In this document: positions 1 through 9,883 of the stretch, one piece after another | How positions within the stretch are numbered: position 1 is the stretch's first letter | Layout of the letters: every line of letters begins with the position of its first letter | Source: Leptodactylus fallax | Lineage: Eukaryota > Chordata > Amphibia > Anura > Leptodactylidae | DNA: 64,000 nucleotides | NCBI GenBank assembly: GCA_947044405.1 | Contig: CAMRHE010000205.1 | Span: 2,542,001-2,606,000 of the forward strand | Direction: 5' to 3' | The notes under the pieces: model-generated | What the model saw: only the letters and a program-made list of their open reading frames with translations | What the model was told of the DNA's origin: nothing | Databases searched by the model: none | Position numbers and translations under genes: made by a program

Positions 1-9
1 CAGGCAAGT

Positions 10-147
10 AGGTTCACACTTGCGCCGGCACTCCGTCCGTCCGCAAATCCAACTTCAAGTGAATGGGTTTTTAAGCAATGCGTCTCAATTTGTACAGTGC
101 TGCGGAATATATTGGCTCTATATAAATAAAAATTATTATTATTAAAC
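10..147 (+). repeat. Interspersed-repeat fragment with ATT microsatellite tail
   Basis: The left edge starts with AGGTTCACACTTGCG, which resembles the terminal repeat of the miniature elements at 23574 and 62913. Further on, GCGGAATATATTGGCTCTAT, TATAAATAAA and a short ATT run follow; this combination is common at the tails of dispersed repeats in frog genomes (from memory). The window edge cuts the element, so its left limit cannot be seen. Confidence 0.35.
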
Positions 148-1250
148 CTTTCCCAATCCATCCCCTATCCTTTTTTCCGGAGTGCTGGCACAAGGGTGAA
201 CCCACCCTAAATTGATAACTGTACGTTTTGACTCCTATTGGAAAAGGGACACATCCTTGTACAATTTGGGGCAGTCAGCACTGATTGGACAATGTCAGCT
301 GGCAATACCCAGTTGTCAATGTATTCATAAATTTCTAGGCGGAATAACAGAGGAACGACAGAACACTGAGCTCTATGAAAAATGTTCAAGAATTGTTATT
401 TCATGAAGAATATATTTGTTCACTAAATGTTTCGGAAATTGCAGAGCCTCCTTCAGGTAAGTGATCAGGGTCCTCTGTGCTGTACAGTACGTCTTGACTG
501 ACTGCTTTGCCTCTTCAGCATTTTTCATCTCTCATCTAACAGATGAGTTAAGATAAAAAAAAGTCCTATAGAAGAAAGTGAATGAACCCATCTTTAGCTA
601 TTGCAGCTTTACCTTCCAGCTAAAGAGATATATTTCCAGCCCAATCCTCATTGCATTAAAGAAGCACTCCAGCAAAAAACAGTATTTTACTATCCCTGCA
701 CCCACCACCTGACTGTCTGTCACTCTCCAGGCTTCTTTCATGTATGCTGCACCAGTATCCATACAATCCAGCTTCTCCTCACTGGCTTTTTTATTTCTTT
801 TTGCTTTGCTACTAATCCCACGGTGCATCAGTACAGCATCACATGTGCAGCTAAAGACTGTACTATATGTACCTCCTGGGGGACAGTTATCCTACTAAGA
901 GACTATAAGTATATGGTTATCTATAGCAAAGCTTCATTATAGCTGTGCATCAGGAACTGTCTGCTTATCAGTAGTTAGTGACAGAAGTCTTTCCCTGTGG
1001 AGAGTCTGTGTATAGCAGTCCATCATACAGGAAGTCAGGAACTGAATTTTTAACTCGATTTTTTAACTTGTAAATTTTATCTGGTCAGGGAGAGTCACAT
1101 GACATAAGTCATACTGATAGAGAATGTAGATTATGCGCCCTACTACCGACAGTTAGTGACAATATCTGTAAAGCCATGATGGCACTATACAAGTAAGTAG
1201 CAGATAGTAAAGAATAAATCAATAAGATAATACTGTCTGAATTATATATA
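148..1250. other. Unassigned sequence
   Basis: I see no gene, RNA or recognisable transposon here. Open frames are short (the longest is 113 codons at 601-942) and show no family motif. The TATATATA run at 1243-1252 supplied the TA target of the adjacent Tc1-like element. Confidence 0.5.
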
Positions 1251-1252
1251 TA

Positions 1253-1465
1253 CAGTGCTGGCCAAAAGTATTGGCACCCCTGCAATTCTGTCAGATAATA
1301 CTCAATTTCTTCCAGAAAATGATTGCAATCACAAATGCTTTGGTAATAATATCTTCATTTAATTTGTCGTCAATGGAAAACCACAAAAAGAATTGTCAAA
1401 AAGCCAAATTGGATATAATTCCACACCAAACATAAAAAAGGGGGTGGACAAAAGTATTGGCACCC
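1253..1465 (+). repeat. Left inverted repeat of Tc1-like element
   Basis: The outer direct repeat lies at the tip (AAAAGTATTGGCACCC begins 1264) and the inner copy at about 1449-1464. These are expected transposase-binding sites by analogy with IR/DR elements; binding is inferred. Confidence 0.85.
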
Positions 1466-1635
1466 TTTAAAAAAATCATGTGATGCTTCTCTAATTTGTG
1501 TAATTAACAGCACCTGTTACTTACCTGTGGCACATAACAGGTGGTGGCAATAACTAAATCACACTTGCAGCCAGTTGAAATGGATTAAAGTTGACTCAAC
1601 CTCTGTCCTGTGTCCTTGTGTGTACCACATTGAGC

Positions 1636-2667
1636 ATGGAGAAAAGAAAGAAGACCAAAGAACTGTCTGAGGACTTGAGAAGCAAAATTGTGAGGAAGCA
1701 TGAGCAATCTCAAGGCTACAAGTCCATCTCCAAAGACCTGAATGTTCCTGTGTCTACCGTGCGCAGTGTCATCAAGAAGTTTAAAGCCCATGGCACTGTG
1801 GCTAACCTCCCTAGATGTGGACGGAAAAGAAAAATTGAGAGATTTCAACGAAAGATTGTGCGGATGGTGGCTAAAGAACCTCGACTAACATCCAAACAAG
1901 TTCTAGCTGCCCTGCAGTCCGAGGGTACAACAGTGTCAACCCGTACTATCCGTCGGCGTCTGAATGAAAAGGGACTCTATGGTAGGATACCCAGGAAGAC
2001 CCCACTTCTGACCCAGAGACATAAAAAAGCCAGGCTGGAGTTTGCCAAAACTTACCTGAGAAAGCCAAAAACTTTTTGGAAGAATGTTCTCTGGTCAGAT
2101 GAGACAAAAGTAGAGCTTTTTGGGAAAAGGCATCAACATAGAGTTTACAGGAAAAAAAAAGAGGCCTTCAAAGAAAAGAACACGGTCCCTACAGTCAAAC
2201 ATGGCGGAGGTTCCCTGATGTTTTAGGGTGGCTTTGCTGCCTCTGGCACTGGACTGCTTGACCGTGTGCTTGGCATTATGAAGTCTGAAGACTACCAACA
2301 AATTTTGCAGCATAATGTAGGGCCCAGTGTGAGAAAGCTGGGTCTCCCTCAGAGATCATGGGTCTTCCAGCAGGACAATGACCCAAAACACACTTCAAAA
2401 AGCACTAGAAAATGGTTTGAGAGAAAGCACTGGAGACTTCTAAAGTGGCCAGCAATGAGTCCAGACCTGAATCCCATAGAACACCTGTGGAGAGATCTCA
2501 AAATGGCAGTTTGGAGAAGGCACCCTTCAAATCTCAGGGACCTGGAGAAATTTGCCAAAGAAGAATGGTCTAAAATTCCAGCAGAGCATTGTAAGAAACT
2601 CATTGATGGTTACCGGAAGCGGTTGTTCGCAGTTATTTTGTCTAAAGGTTGTGCTACCAAGTATTAG
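1636..2667 (+). pseudogene. Tc1-like transposase, one premature stop
   Basis: This frame of 343 codons, the usual Tc1 transposase length, begins at ATG 1636 (MEKRKKTKELSED) and ends at TAG 2665-2667. It catalyses cut-and-paste transposition of the surrounding element. The N-terminal ~120 residues form the paired-like helix-turn-helix DNA-binding region (YKSISKDLNVPVSTVRSVI, then a GRKRK basic linker). The DDE catalytic core follows: first Asp in WSDETKVELFG, second Asp in QQDNDPKHTS, Glu in SPDLNPIEHLW, with 34 residues between the last two (DD34E). A TAG at 2224-2226 (codon 197) interrupts the frame just before GGF, where relatives carry Trp (TGG), so a single G-to-A change explains it. The reading frame is otherwise unbroken and both halves are in the same frame. 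I chose ATG 1636 over the upstream ATG 1591 because family similarity begins there. Confidence 0.93.
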
Positions 2668-2671
2668 GCTG

Positions 2672-2886
2672 AGGGTGCCAATACTTTTGTCCGGCCCATT
2701 TTTGGAGTTTTGTGTAAAATGATCAATGATTTGACTTTTTTTTCATTCTCTTTTGTGTTTTTTCATTGCAAGCAAAATAAATGAAGATATTATTACCAAA
2801 GCATTTGTGATTGCAATCATTTTCTGGAAGAAATTGAGTATTTTCTGACAGAATTGCAGGGGTGCCAATACTTTTGGCCAGCACTG
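2672..2886 (-). repeat. Right inverted repeat of Tc1-like element
   Basis: This is the reverse complement of the left repeat. The inner direct repeat lies at about 2673-2688 just after the transposase stop, and the outer copy lies at the tip. The transposase stop is only 4 bp from the inner repeat, a compact arrangement. Confidence 0.85.
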
Positions 2887-2888
2887 TA

Positions 2889-3114
2889 TATATATGGTAC
2901 ATAATGAATGGAAGAAAAATCTTTAATGCAATCTGTATAAATCATTTTGTAGAAAAAAAATTTTCTTTTGTTTTTTTTACCATGGTTAGGTGGCTGGTCC
3001 TTTTGTCCCCTGTAAGTACCAATATTGAATCCTACCGTATCTCTGTCCATAAACACTTCAATGGGCATTGTGTAATGCTACTCTTCTTGATTGATTTCTG
3101 TGTCGGCTTCCATT
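2889..3114. other. Unassigned sequence
   Basis: This short AT-rich spacer lies between the Tc1-like element and the next miniature element. Nothing is recognised in it. Confidence 0.4.
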
Positions 3115-3593
3115 TTAAAGGGCATCTACCACTTTCTCCAAGTATATTCAGCTGTCACCACGGTGTTACAGAATACATTACAGTGACACTCTACTTCTGT
3201 TATGTATGTCACTTTTGAAAATTTGGAAAAAAACAACTTTTATGCAAATAAGGCTGTTGGTGCACTGAGGGTGGGTCTTCAGTTTCCTGGAGCACTGCTA
3301 TTGCCACACAGACCCCTACCATTTCTAGCCTGCATCACCCTGTGCAGTGATAGTGGATCCTCTCACTGCTGTGACATGACCTATCCTACTTGAGGAGCAA
3401 GACAATTGCTCCCAAGACTTAAGGCCCGCCCCCAATGCACCAACTGCACATTTGCCTAAGACCTCAAAGTTGCTTTTCTTCAAATCTACAAAAGTGACAT
3501 ATGTAACAGAAGTATGTTGTTTATCACTGTAATGTGCTCTGTAATGCCATGGTGAGAGTTAAATATGCTTGGGGGGTGGTAAACTTTCTTTAA
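3115..3593. mobile_element. TTAA-flanked miniature element with long inverted repeats
   Basis: The ends are TTAAAGGGCATCTACC and (reverse complement) TTAAAGAAAGTTTACC. Each end extends into an imperfect inverted repeat of about 113 bp (about 3115-3228 against 3483-3593), sharing for example ACTTCTGTTATGTATGTCAC and its counterpart. TTAA at both ends (3115-3118 and 3590-3593) fits the TTAA target of piggyBac or Kolobok/T2-type elements; I cannot tell which. It has no coding capacity and is a non-autonomous MITE. Confidence 0.75.
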
Positions 3594-3700
3594 ATGGGTT
3601 ATCCGGTTTCTAACATTGATGGTCTATTCTTAGGATAGGCCATCAATATTAGATCTGGTGGAATTGGGAGGCTCATAAGAAAACACAGTAAAGTGCATAT
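3594..3700. repeat. Dispersed-repeat fragment (GGATAGGCCATCAATATTAG type)
   Basis: The string TTAGGATAGGCCATCAATAT matches a very common frog repeat as I remember it. Related fragments occur at 28665-28960, 35470-35620, 46310-46425 and possibly 49060-49200. The ends are not resolved. Confidence 0.35.
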
Positions 3701-3845
3701 TTAATGATTACATTTATACATTTGCACAACTTATTGGTGGTATGGAGAGCTCCCTTAATAAAAGTATGGGTAGGGCGGGTGTCCTCACTAAATTAGAGCA
3801 GTACAGTAATAGAGGCCTAATAGTGCCCCCCTCCCATAGTAATAG

Positions 3846-3874
3846 CCCCCCCCCCCCCCCCACACACACACACA
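3846..3874. repeat. Poly-C followed by CA microsatellite
   Basis: About 16 C residues run directly into seven CA units. Confidence 0.95.
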
Positions 3875-6006
3875 TACTATTACTATAATTACAATTATTA
3901 CATTACACTTACCTAGTTACTAATGCTGCCCCTGGGACCAGTTTTTGCACACAGTATTTGTGCTCTTCTATTCTGCTCCGTGGTCCCAGCAGCATTATAG
4001 AGAAGAGAATAGAAGATGTACACATCCTGTACGCAAGAACAGGGTCTGGGAACTGCATTAGTAACCAGGTAAGTGGAAAGTGATCTGCTGGTGTAGCCTA
4101 CCCCAACAGATCACTCTTAAAAAAGGGTCCTGTGGACACTTACCAGGTGTCGGATGATGCTTGTATGGTGCGTGTATTGCCACGTATTACATACAGCATA
4201 GGAACATCAGCTGACACCTAGTAACCTACAGAGGTCCCCAATCATTGGGGATCTGTGTTCTAAAGGGACATGTCAAGAATGAGAATTTTCTGGTATACTC
4301 ATATTCTTAATGGTTTCTTGGCAATTAAACAGATTATCTTTAGTGGTCTAATAAAATTCCATTTCAAACATGCATACACACATATGTACAGAGGTTCTTT
4401 TAGGTCAGAAATGAGTAAAAAAAAAAAATAATAGTTGATCCTGTCTGATCGAGAAGTCTGACCAGCAAGTCATTTTATTCCTTTTTAGGGCAGATTGGCT
4501 TAAACTTTCTGGGTGACTTACCTTGCTCTGGATCAGTAGTGAGAAACAAATTTCTATACTTTGCCCATATTCTTTCCTTTCATCCAGATCCTTATTCTCA
4601 CTGAGCTTGGCTGAACTTGATGGACTAATAAAATTTTTATAACATTTTAGTTTCAATTCCCCTGCAGAAAACATGGACAACACAATAGAGAACCACTACT
4701 CTTTCATCTGAAATATATAAGCTGAGTCAACTTATTCGCCATGTTATCCACCTATATGTTTCAGTATAAGCAATATATTTCAATTTCATTTTACCTTGGG
4801 GGAGATTCCTGCTAGTGTGCTCTATACTAATTGAGGGAAGGGTAGTACTACTATGGTACTATGGCTTATAATAATACACCAGAGATTACTTAGTGGGTAA
4901 ATTCTCATCTCTGCCTTTGTGTACAAACTGTATGTAAAGTTATACTATGAATACACCAAGATGGCAGACATAAGAACCTCAATGCACTAGTATAAGTTTG
5001 TCTAGTAGAGATAGGGTTAAGGAAAAGTTGTATACTTAGGACTAGAACAATAGATTCTGTACCCTGAGCTGTTCTCATTCTTTCCTTCTCTCTAACTGCT
5101 TTCTGCTTTGTCTAGCAGTTCTGCATGCCTCTAATTCAGGTGCCATCTGGGCACTGTCACGTCGAGCTTCGGTCTGCAGATTTTTGGCTGGGGAACTTCA
5201 TGCCCTGCTGAGTAGGTGAAGCTGTGAAATATAAAGAGCTTCTCCAACATCCTGAGGATTCCCTGATCCCCTGTGATCCATCTGCTGTAGGAGGAAATGT
5301 TTCTGACTTCAACGGAGGGAGAGTAGCTCATGTGGGGATGGATCATTACCTGTCAATCATCAATCATCCCATGGCATAGTGCAACTGCAATCATGCCGAA
5401 GAAGAGAAGGTAAAGGCTGACTCTACAAAGGACACGGAAGACCAGCACAAAAGCTTCACCTATCACTAACCATCATTGGTACATATCACATGCACAAGTA
5501 ATCCCTACCCCATAGACATTACGCATATAGTTATTCATGTTACAATTCTTTGATGAAAATACATAATAAAAATTAGAGATTTGCATAAATAACAATTCAA
5601 ATCACAAAATAACCCTGCAGATTTGCTGGGCATAGATGGGGAATTTCATATCCATTCAGCAGCCCTGCATGTGTATTATAGACATTGCCCCTATTATAAC
5701 AATACATTAGTGAATTGCTGTTAGTCATTTAATGTCATGCATAAAAGAATCTCTGAAGGACATCTCTAAAAACATGGAGATGAAAAGGGCTGTATTGAGA
5801 GACACAGCAGAAAGCAGGAAGGCTCAGCTCAAACGTCAGGTCTTATTGACATTCCATAAATCACATCTATGTTCTGTGTGTGTTCTCATGGACTGCGTGT
5901 GGGCCCATTGACTTAAATAGGCATTGTCGTTTAAATGAATAGTACAGGTGATTATAAAAACTTTGTAATATATCTTATCAGAAAGAAATGTCTCTTTCTG
6001 CTATTA
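3875..6006. other. Unassigned sequence
   Basis: I find no gene or bounded element. The longest open frame is 92 codons (4405-4683, minus) and has no recognisable motif. Stretches near 4120-4270 look like worn repeat but could not be bounded. Confidence 0.5.
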
Positions 6007-6351
6007 CAGGTGCATCTCAATAAATTAGAATATCTTTGAAAAGTTTATATTTTTCAGTAATTTAATAAAAAAAGTCACCTCCTATATTTTCTAGATTCTT
6101 TACACACAGAGTGTTCTATTTCAAGTGTTTTATTTCTGTAAATGTTGATTATGGATTACAGGTAATGAAAACCCAAATCTAAGAAAATTTGAATATTGTA
6201 AAAAAGTTCAGTATTGAAAATTCAGTGTCACCTGCCAAGGTTTCCTAATCCTTTAAATGGTCTCTCAGTCTGGTTCAGTAGGAGACACAATCATGGAAGA
6301 TGCTGATTAATGAACGTTTCAAAGATATTCTAATTTATTGAGATGCTCTTG
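6007..6351 (+). mobile_element. Miniature Tc1-like element (internal deletion derivative)
   Basis: This 345-bp element is flanked by TA (6005-6006 and 6352-6353). The ends are CAGGTGCATCTCAATAAATT and an inverted copy (one tip reads CAAGAGCATCTC); the inverted match extends through TAGAATATCTTTGAAA. The interior includes TGGTCTCTCAGTCTGGTTCA and ACACAATCATGGAAGATGCT, which I recognise as part of the longer autonomous Tc1 relatives, so this is a deletion derivative without a transposase. Confidence 0.85.
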
Positions 6352-6353
6352 TA

Positions 6354-7096
6354 TCAAGCTCTTCCTTGCTACCCCTCTTTCTTCTAAAATAACTCTCTCT
6401 CTCTGCATGGCCCTTTTATATGCACCTAGAGATAGCCTGCAGGTAACATGACTCAGATAACGAATGCATGTAGAAGTCTATGGAGAAAGTACAGGAGATA
6501 AGAGAAAATAGACAGGGTTAGGTCACGGACATGTGGGGCAAGTTCACAGAGTGTTAGTCATGGCAGGATCACTGTCGGCTAACCTGTTGCGATGTACAAT
6601 GAGAGTGTAGTAGGTGGGATTTAAACAAATCCTTCCACACACTGCAAATGAAACCTGCAGTGCAAAGTGTTTTGTGGGTTTAGTTGCTGTTCCCAGCCTT
6701 TGCTATGCAAAGGATGAAAACCAAGACCAACAACACAGGAATCACTGCTTAAAGTATTTTCTGCCATAGCCATTTCTGTTGTGGGATGTCCTACTATGAG
6801 CCTGACACTGGATCTAAATAGAAGCTTTCTACCATATCCAAAGCACTTTATTCACTTCAGTACATGTCAGTCACTTCTCTACATATGTCCTGCTGTTCCT
6901 ATGGATGTTGCTGAGAAAGGAAAAGGGTTATAGAGCAGATCCTTCCCCAGTTACTGTGTGCAGTGTGTGGAAGCTAGTCTCCAGAGGGAACTACAAGCTC
7001 CAGATAGTGCATGCAGAGGGGTAAATGACCAGAAATAGTGTTATGCCTCATGTACACACACCTAACAGCTAATCCTAAAAAGTAAAATGAAACAAT
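6354..7096. other. Unassigned sequence
   Basis: No gene, RNA or bounded element was seen. Confidence 0.45.
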
Positions 7097-7104
7097 AGTA
7101 TGTA

Positions 7105-7448
7105 TAGAGATGGGCAAACCGATTTGTTCCAAGTTGGGCTTAACCCGAATATTCCAAATTGTTTGGCTTTTAACAAAACCGAGCAATTTGGCATTCGTCT
7201 CGGACAAACTAAAATTATGTCACCAAGGAGGCCGAGAGAGAATGCTGGACACTGTGAGGAGATGAGGGAAGGTAAAAATGTTTTTTTTTTTTTTTTACTT
7301 TTTATAACACTCCTGGGCCTCCACCTACTATACTCTGGGGTCTGAAGAGACCCCAGAATATAATAATGTCACTTCTGGTTCATACCTGTAATGAATATGA
7401 GACCCGAGTCAGAAATGAAATGAATCTTGAGACATTCGCTCATCTCTA
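7105..7448. mobile_element. hAT-like miniature element with perfect 8-bp target duplication
   Basis: The 344-bp element starts TAGAGATGGGC and ends CATCTCTA. The 8-bp duplication AGTATGTA lies immediately outside both ends (7097-7104 and 7449-7456), the hAT target length. The interior carries the CTGGGGTCTGAAGAGACCCC palindrome (about 7333-7354) and a T-run at 7280-7297. It has no transposase. Confidence 0.88.
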
Positions 7449-7456
7449 AGTATGTA

Positions 7457-7785
7457 TATGTTTTGTCAGAGGTTGATCAACCACTTTTAATGAATTGCCA
7501 AAAACAGTCAGCACATGGATGACAACTGTGTGCTGTCTGTGGCTTTCAGGGACCCTTTGAATAGTCCATGTCCCAGTGGGAACTTGTACTAGCACATGGC
7601 CATGATTTATAGAGATATAACAGTACAGCTTGAAATAGGGGTGCACGGGGATTTTCTTTCTATCTGAGAGGTACAATTCTTAAACATTGCACAATCTTTG
7701 TTACAATTTATATTTGGCCACAACTCACAAGTGTCTCTCCTACTCACATGGTTATTTAACAATCTATTCCCTGGTTAAATCTACT
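7457..7785. other. Unassigned sequence
   Basis: No bounded feature was recognised. The region just upstream of 7786 may be the worn 5' part of the adjacent Tc1 fossil, but I see no convincing motif. Confidence 0.35.
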
Positions 7786-7998
7786 GTAAGAGTTGGAGGA
7801 GGAGGAATAATGGTATGGGGCAGTTTTTAAGGGTCTGGGATAGGCTCCTTATTTCCAGTGACAAATAATTGAAAGTGCAGCATTAAAAAACAAAGAATTC
7901 CATGCTTCCATCTTTATGGCAACAGTTTGGGTAAGGTCCTGTTCTGGCATATCTGAGTCCTTGTGCACAAAGCAAGGTCCATAAAAACATGATGTAAG
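7786..7998 (+). pseudogene. Tc1-like transposase fossil, part 1 (interrupted by LTR element)
   Basis: Translated similarity to the catalytic core of a second Tc1 lineage is clear despite stops and frameshifts: GGGIMVWGSF near 7796, then a block ending VHKARSIKT encoded at about 7960-7990 (CACAAAGCAAGGTCCATAAA). The family motif that should follow, an EFGVEEL-type segment, resumes on the other side of the LTR retrotransposon at 16616. The fossil is much older than the retrotransposon that split it and was never part of the 1253-2886 element, whose core sequence is different. Confidence 0.75.
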
Positions 7999-9119
7999 TG
8001 TGGCATCCCAGAGCTGGCTATGGCTGGGCTGAGGGTGATCTCTGTGCATTGTATTATTTCCTGTTGCTTCATAGCCTGTGTGACATAGCAGGGGGTCCTG
8101 AGTCTCACACAACACAGCGCCACCTAGTGAGCCTCACACATGCATTACACCTCCCATAGAATTGAATAGTAACCAAATGTCCAATGGGAGGACATTGCCT
8201 GGGAAAAGGGGAGGAGTCAGCTGATCACTGGGTCCCCATGGTAACACCCCTGCAGGAAGGTCCTGCGTGTGAGGAGTTAGAAGTGTGGAGTGTTAGGAGG
8301 AGGAGGTGAGGAGATAAGTGTGATGTCCTGTGAAGAAAGCAGTGAGTTTAGTGCAGGAATCTCAAGTCCTAGACAGGCCCAGGAAGGTTGGAGAGCTGAC
8401 ATACTCCAGCTATTCAGAAGATCCTGTCCCCTGTCTGCCTAGCCATCGCCCTGAAGGAAGTCAAGCATCATTATCTTGTCAGCATGAGACTGTGGAGAGA
8501 ACATTCTGGAACACGTGCTCCATAGCAAGTATCACAGGATCCAGGCGCCAAGGCCAGACCTGTGGAATATCCTGCCACCCTGACTATTGCACCCCGAAAC
8601 TCTGAGCTATCAGGACCACATAACGTGAGTGGGGAATATTATGTACTAGTATCATGGTGGGCATCCTCCTATGAGCCAAATAGGAGCCCAGACGCACCTT
8701 AGGGCTGTAACACTGAAGTATAAGGGGCTAGGAACACCTTTCATCAAGTCTACCCTGCACCCCAGGACTTTGCTGTGTCACCAGGCGTACCCCGTTGTTT
8801 TGTATTGAAGAAACTGTTTAAGCATTTGTGCCTCCACACCCATGGAAGTAAAAGTTCAACTTTACAACCGTTTCTGTGTCTGACTCTGCACCGACAACAT
8901 CAGGGCGCCCCAAACACCACCAGTCGGCACAGTATAGGGGAAGCGCCCCGGGGGAACAATCACCACCAACATTTGTGCAGCCCCCTCATCACCGGTACCA
9001 GTGGTGGTAACGTGGGACAGCACCAGCGCTGCGCCCTCGTGCCCAGAGACCGTGACAAGTCTGCGCTGTTTGCACCCCGCAATCCCAACTGCAGCGTTAC
9101 CTTCCATCTGGTCACCGCA
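7999..9119 (+). repeat. 5' LTR
   Basis: This LTR should drive transcription of the element. It differs from the 3' LTR at about 8213 (G/C), 8358 (A/C), 8546 (C/G) and 8563 (G/C), and in a C-run near 9075 where it has one C fewer. No obvious TATA box was recognised. Short open frames inside it (for example 8330-8605) recur in both LTRs and are not considered genes. Confidence 0.97.
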
Positions 9120-9883
9120 AGAAAAACTGGCGTCACGAACAGGATACGGGTGTGTGCCATTTTGAGAAAGTCGCCACGAAAAGTGCACCAAATTGTCTCC
9201 AGAGCATCGGTCTTTATTGTGGACTTTGCTAAGATCAAGTTTATTCCCTGAGAGTGCTTGCCACAAAGAGGGGGAGCCCTATACCCCTGAAGTAAGCCCT
9301 AAAGACTGTCCTCTCAGTGTGTTACAGCCCTGGAAGAGTTAAAACGCCCAGGACTTGTTTGCTGCGCCACATCGCTGTGTAAGAACGCCCACAAAGGGTT
9401 AACTGTACCTTCCAAAAGTGCGGGAGATTTTTAGCACTGCCCATGAGGCCAGGAGACCCATCTGCCGCCATCTTAGGAGAGTCCAGAATGCTGAGCGCAA
9501 TGCTCCAGCGCACCCATACAAGAAAGTGAAAGGCGAACGTGCCGGCGCCATTTCTGACTCTCCGGTGCCGCATCACCGTCCCTGCTGTGCACCGCTTATC
9601 TCTGGTCCACGCTGCAGTTGCTGTCAGTGAGTACTGTGCCTCCCTGTCCTTGTCTTCAGTCCTCCCACGGCCCCAGCGAGTGTTTTCCGTGTACCGTGTC
9701 CATGGGGAGTGCCACCATTAAAGAGGGGGAGCACACCGTCAGCCTGCATCACAGTGACTCTGTTAATAGCTACAGCATTCTTAAAGGGACAGCATTTCAA
9801 GTTGTAGTCTCCATTCCCTGCCAGCAAGCAGTTAAGTTTCTTAAAGAGACGGCGACCTAATTCCAGTCTTACCTGCAAACAAC
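9120..9883 (+). other. Retrotransposon leader (5' untranslated region)
   Basis: This stretch of 764 bp lies between the 5' LTR and the gag start codon. It holds the candidate primer-binding site and two perfect copies of the 12-mer AAAGAGGGGGAG (9265-9276 and 9720-9731), which is also the core of the polypurine tract at 15476-15487. Small open frames overlap here (for example 9322-9576 minus and 9618-9860 plus) but show no family features. Packaging signals are expected here but cannot be recognised. Confidence 0.75.
9128..9145 (+). promoter_or_regulatory. Candidate primer-binding site
   Basis: TGGCGTCACGAACAGGAT starts 8 bp after the LTR. The initial TGG pairs with the CCA end of a tRNA, as required for priming minus-strand DNA. 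I could not match the rest confidently to a particular tRNA. Confidence 0.6.

Larger units (their letters stand above)
1253..2886 (+). mobile_element. Tc1-like DNA transposon, full length, IR/DR type
   Basis: A 1634-bp element starts with CAGTGCTGGCCAAAAGTATT and ends with its reverse complement. It is flanked by TA on both sides (1251-1252 and 2887-2888), as expected for Tc1/mariner integration. Inverted repeats of about 213-215 bp each carry an outer and an inner copy of a shared core (AAAAGTATTGGCACCC), the IR/DR layout known from Tc1-like elements such as Sleeping Beauty. It contains a single transposase gene with one internal stop. The outer ~113 bp of the two ends is almost identical, while the inner part of the repeats has drifted. 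The element is close to complete but probably not autonomous because of the stop. Confidence 0.95.

Noticed and set aside
4405..4683. 92-codon minus-strand frame
   Set aside because: No motif, no conservation evidence and poor codon texture in AT-rich DNA.
8330..9251. Open frames inside the 5' LTR (91 and 158 codons), the first recurring in the 3' LTR
   Set aside because: They duplicate because the LTRs are duplicated, lack family motifs and overlap each other on both strands; they are by-products of GC-rich LTR sequence.
8862..9266. 134-codon minus-strand frame spanning the LTR end
   Set aside because: It crosses the LTR/leader boundary, which is not expected for a real gene of the element.
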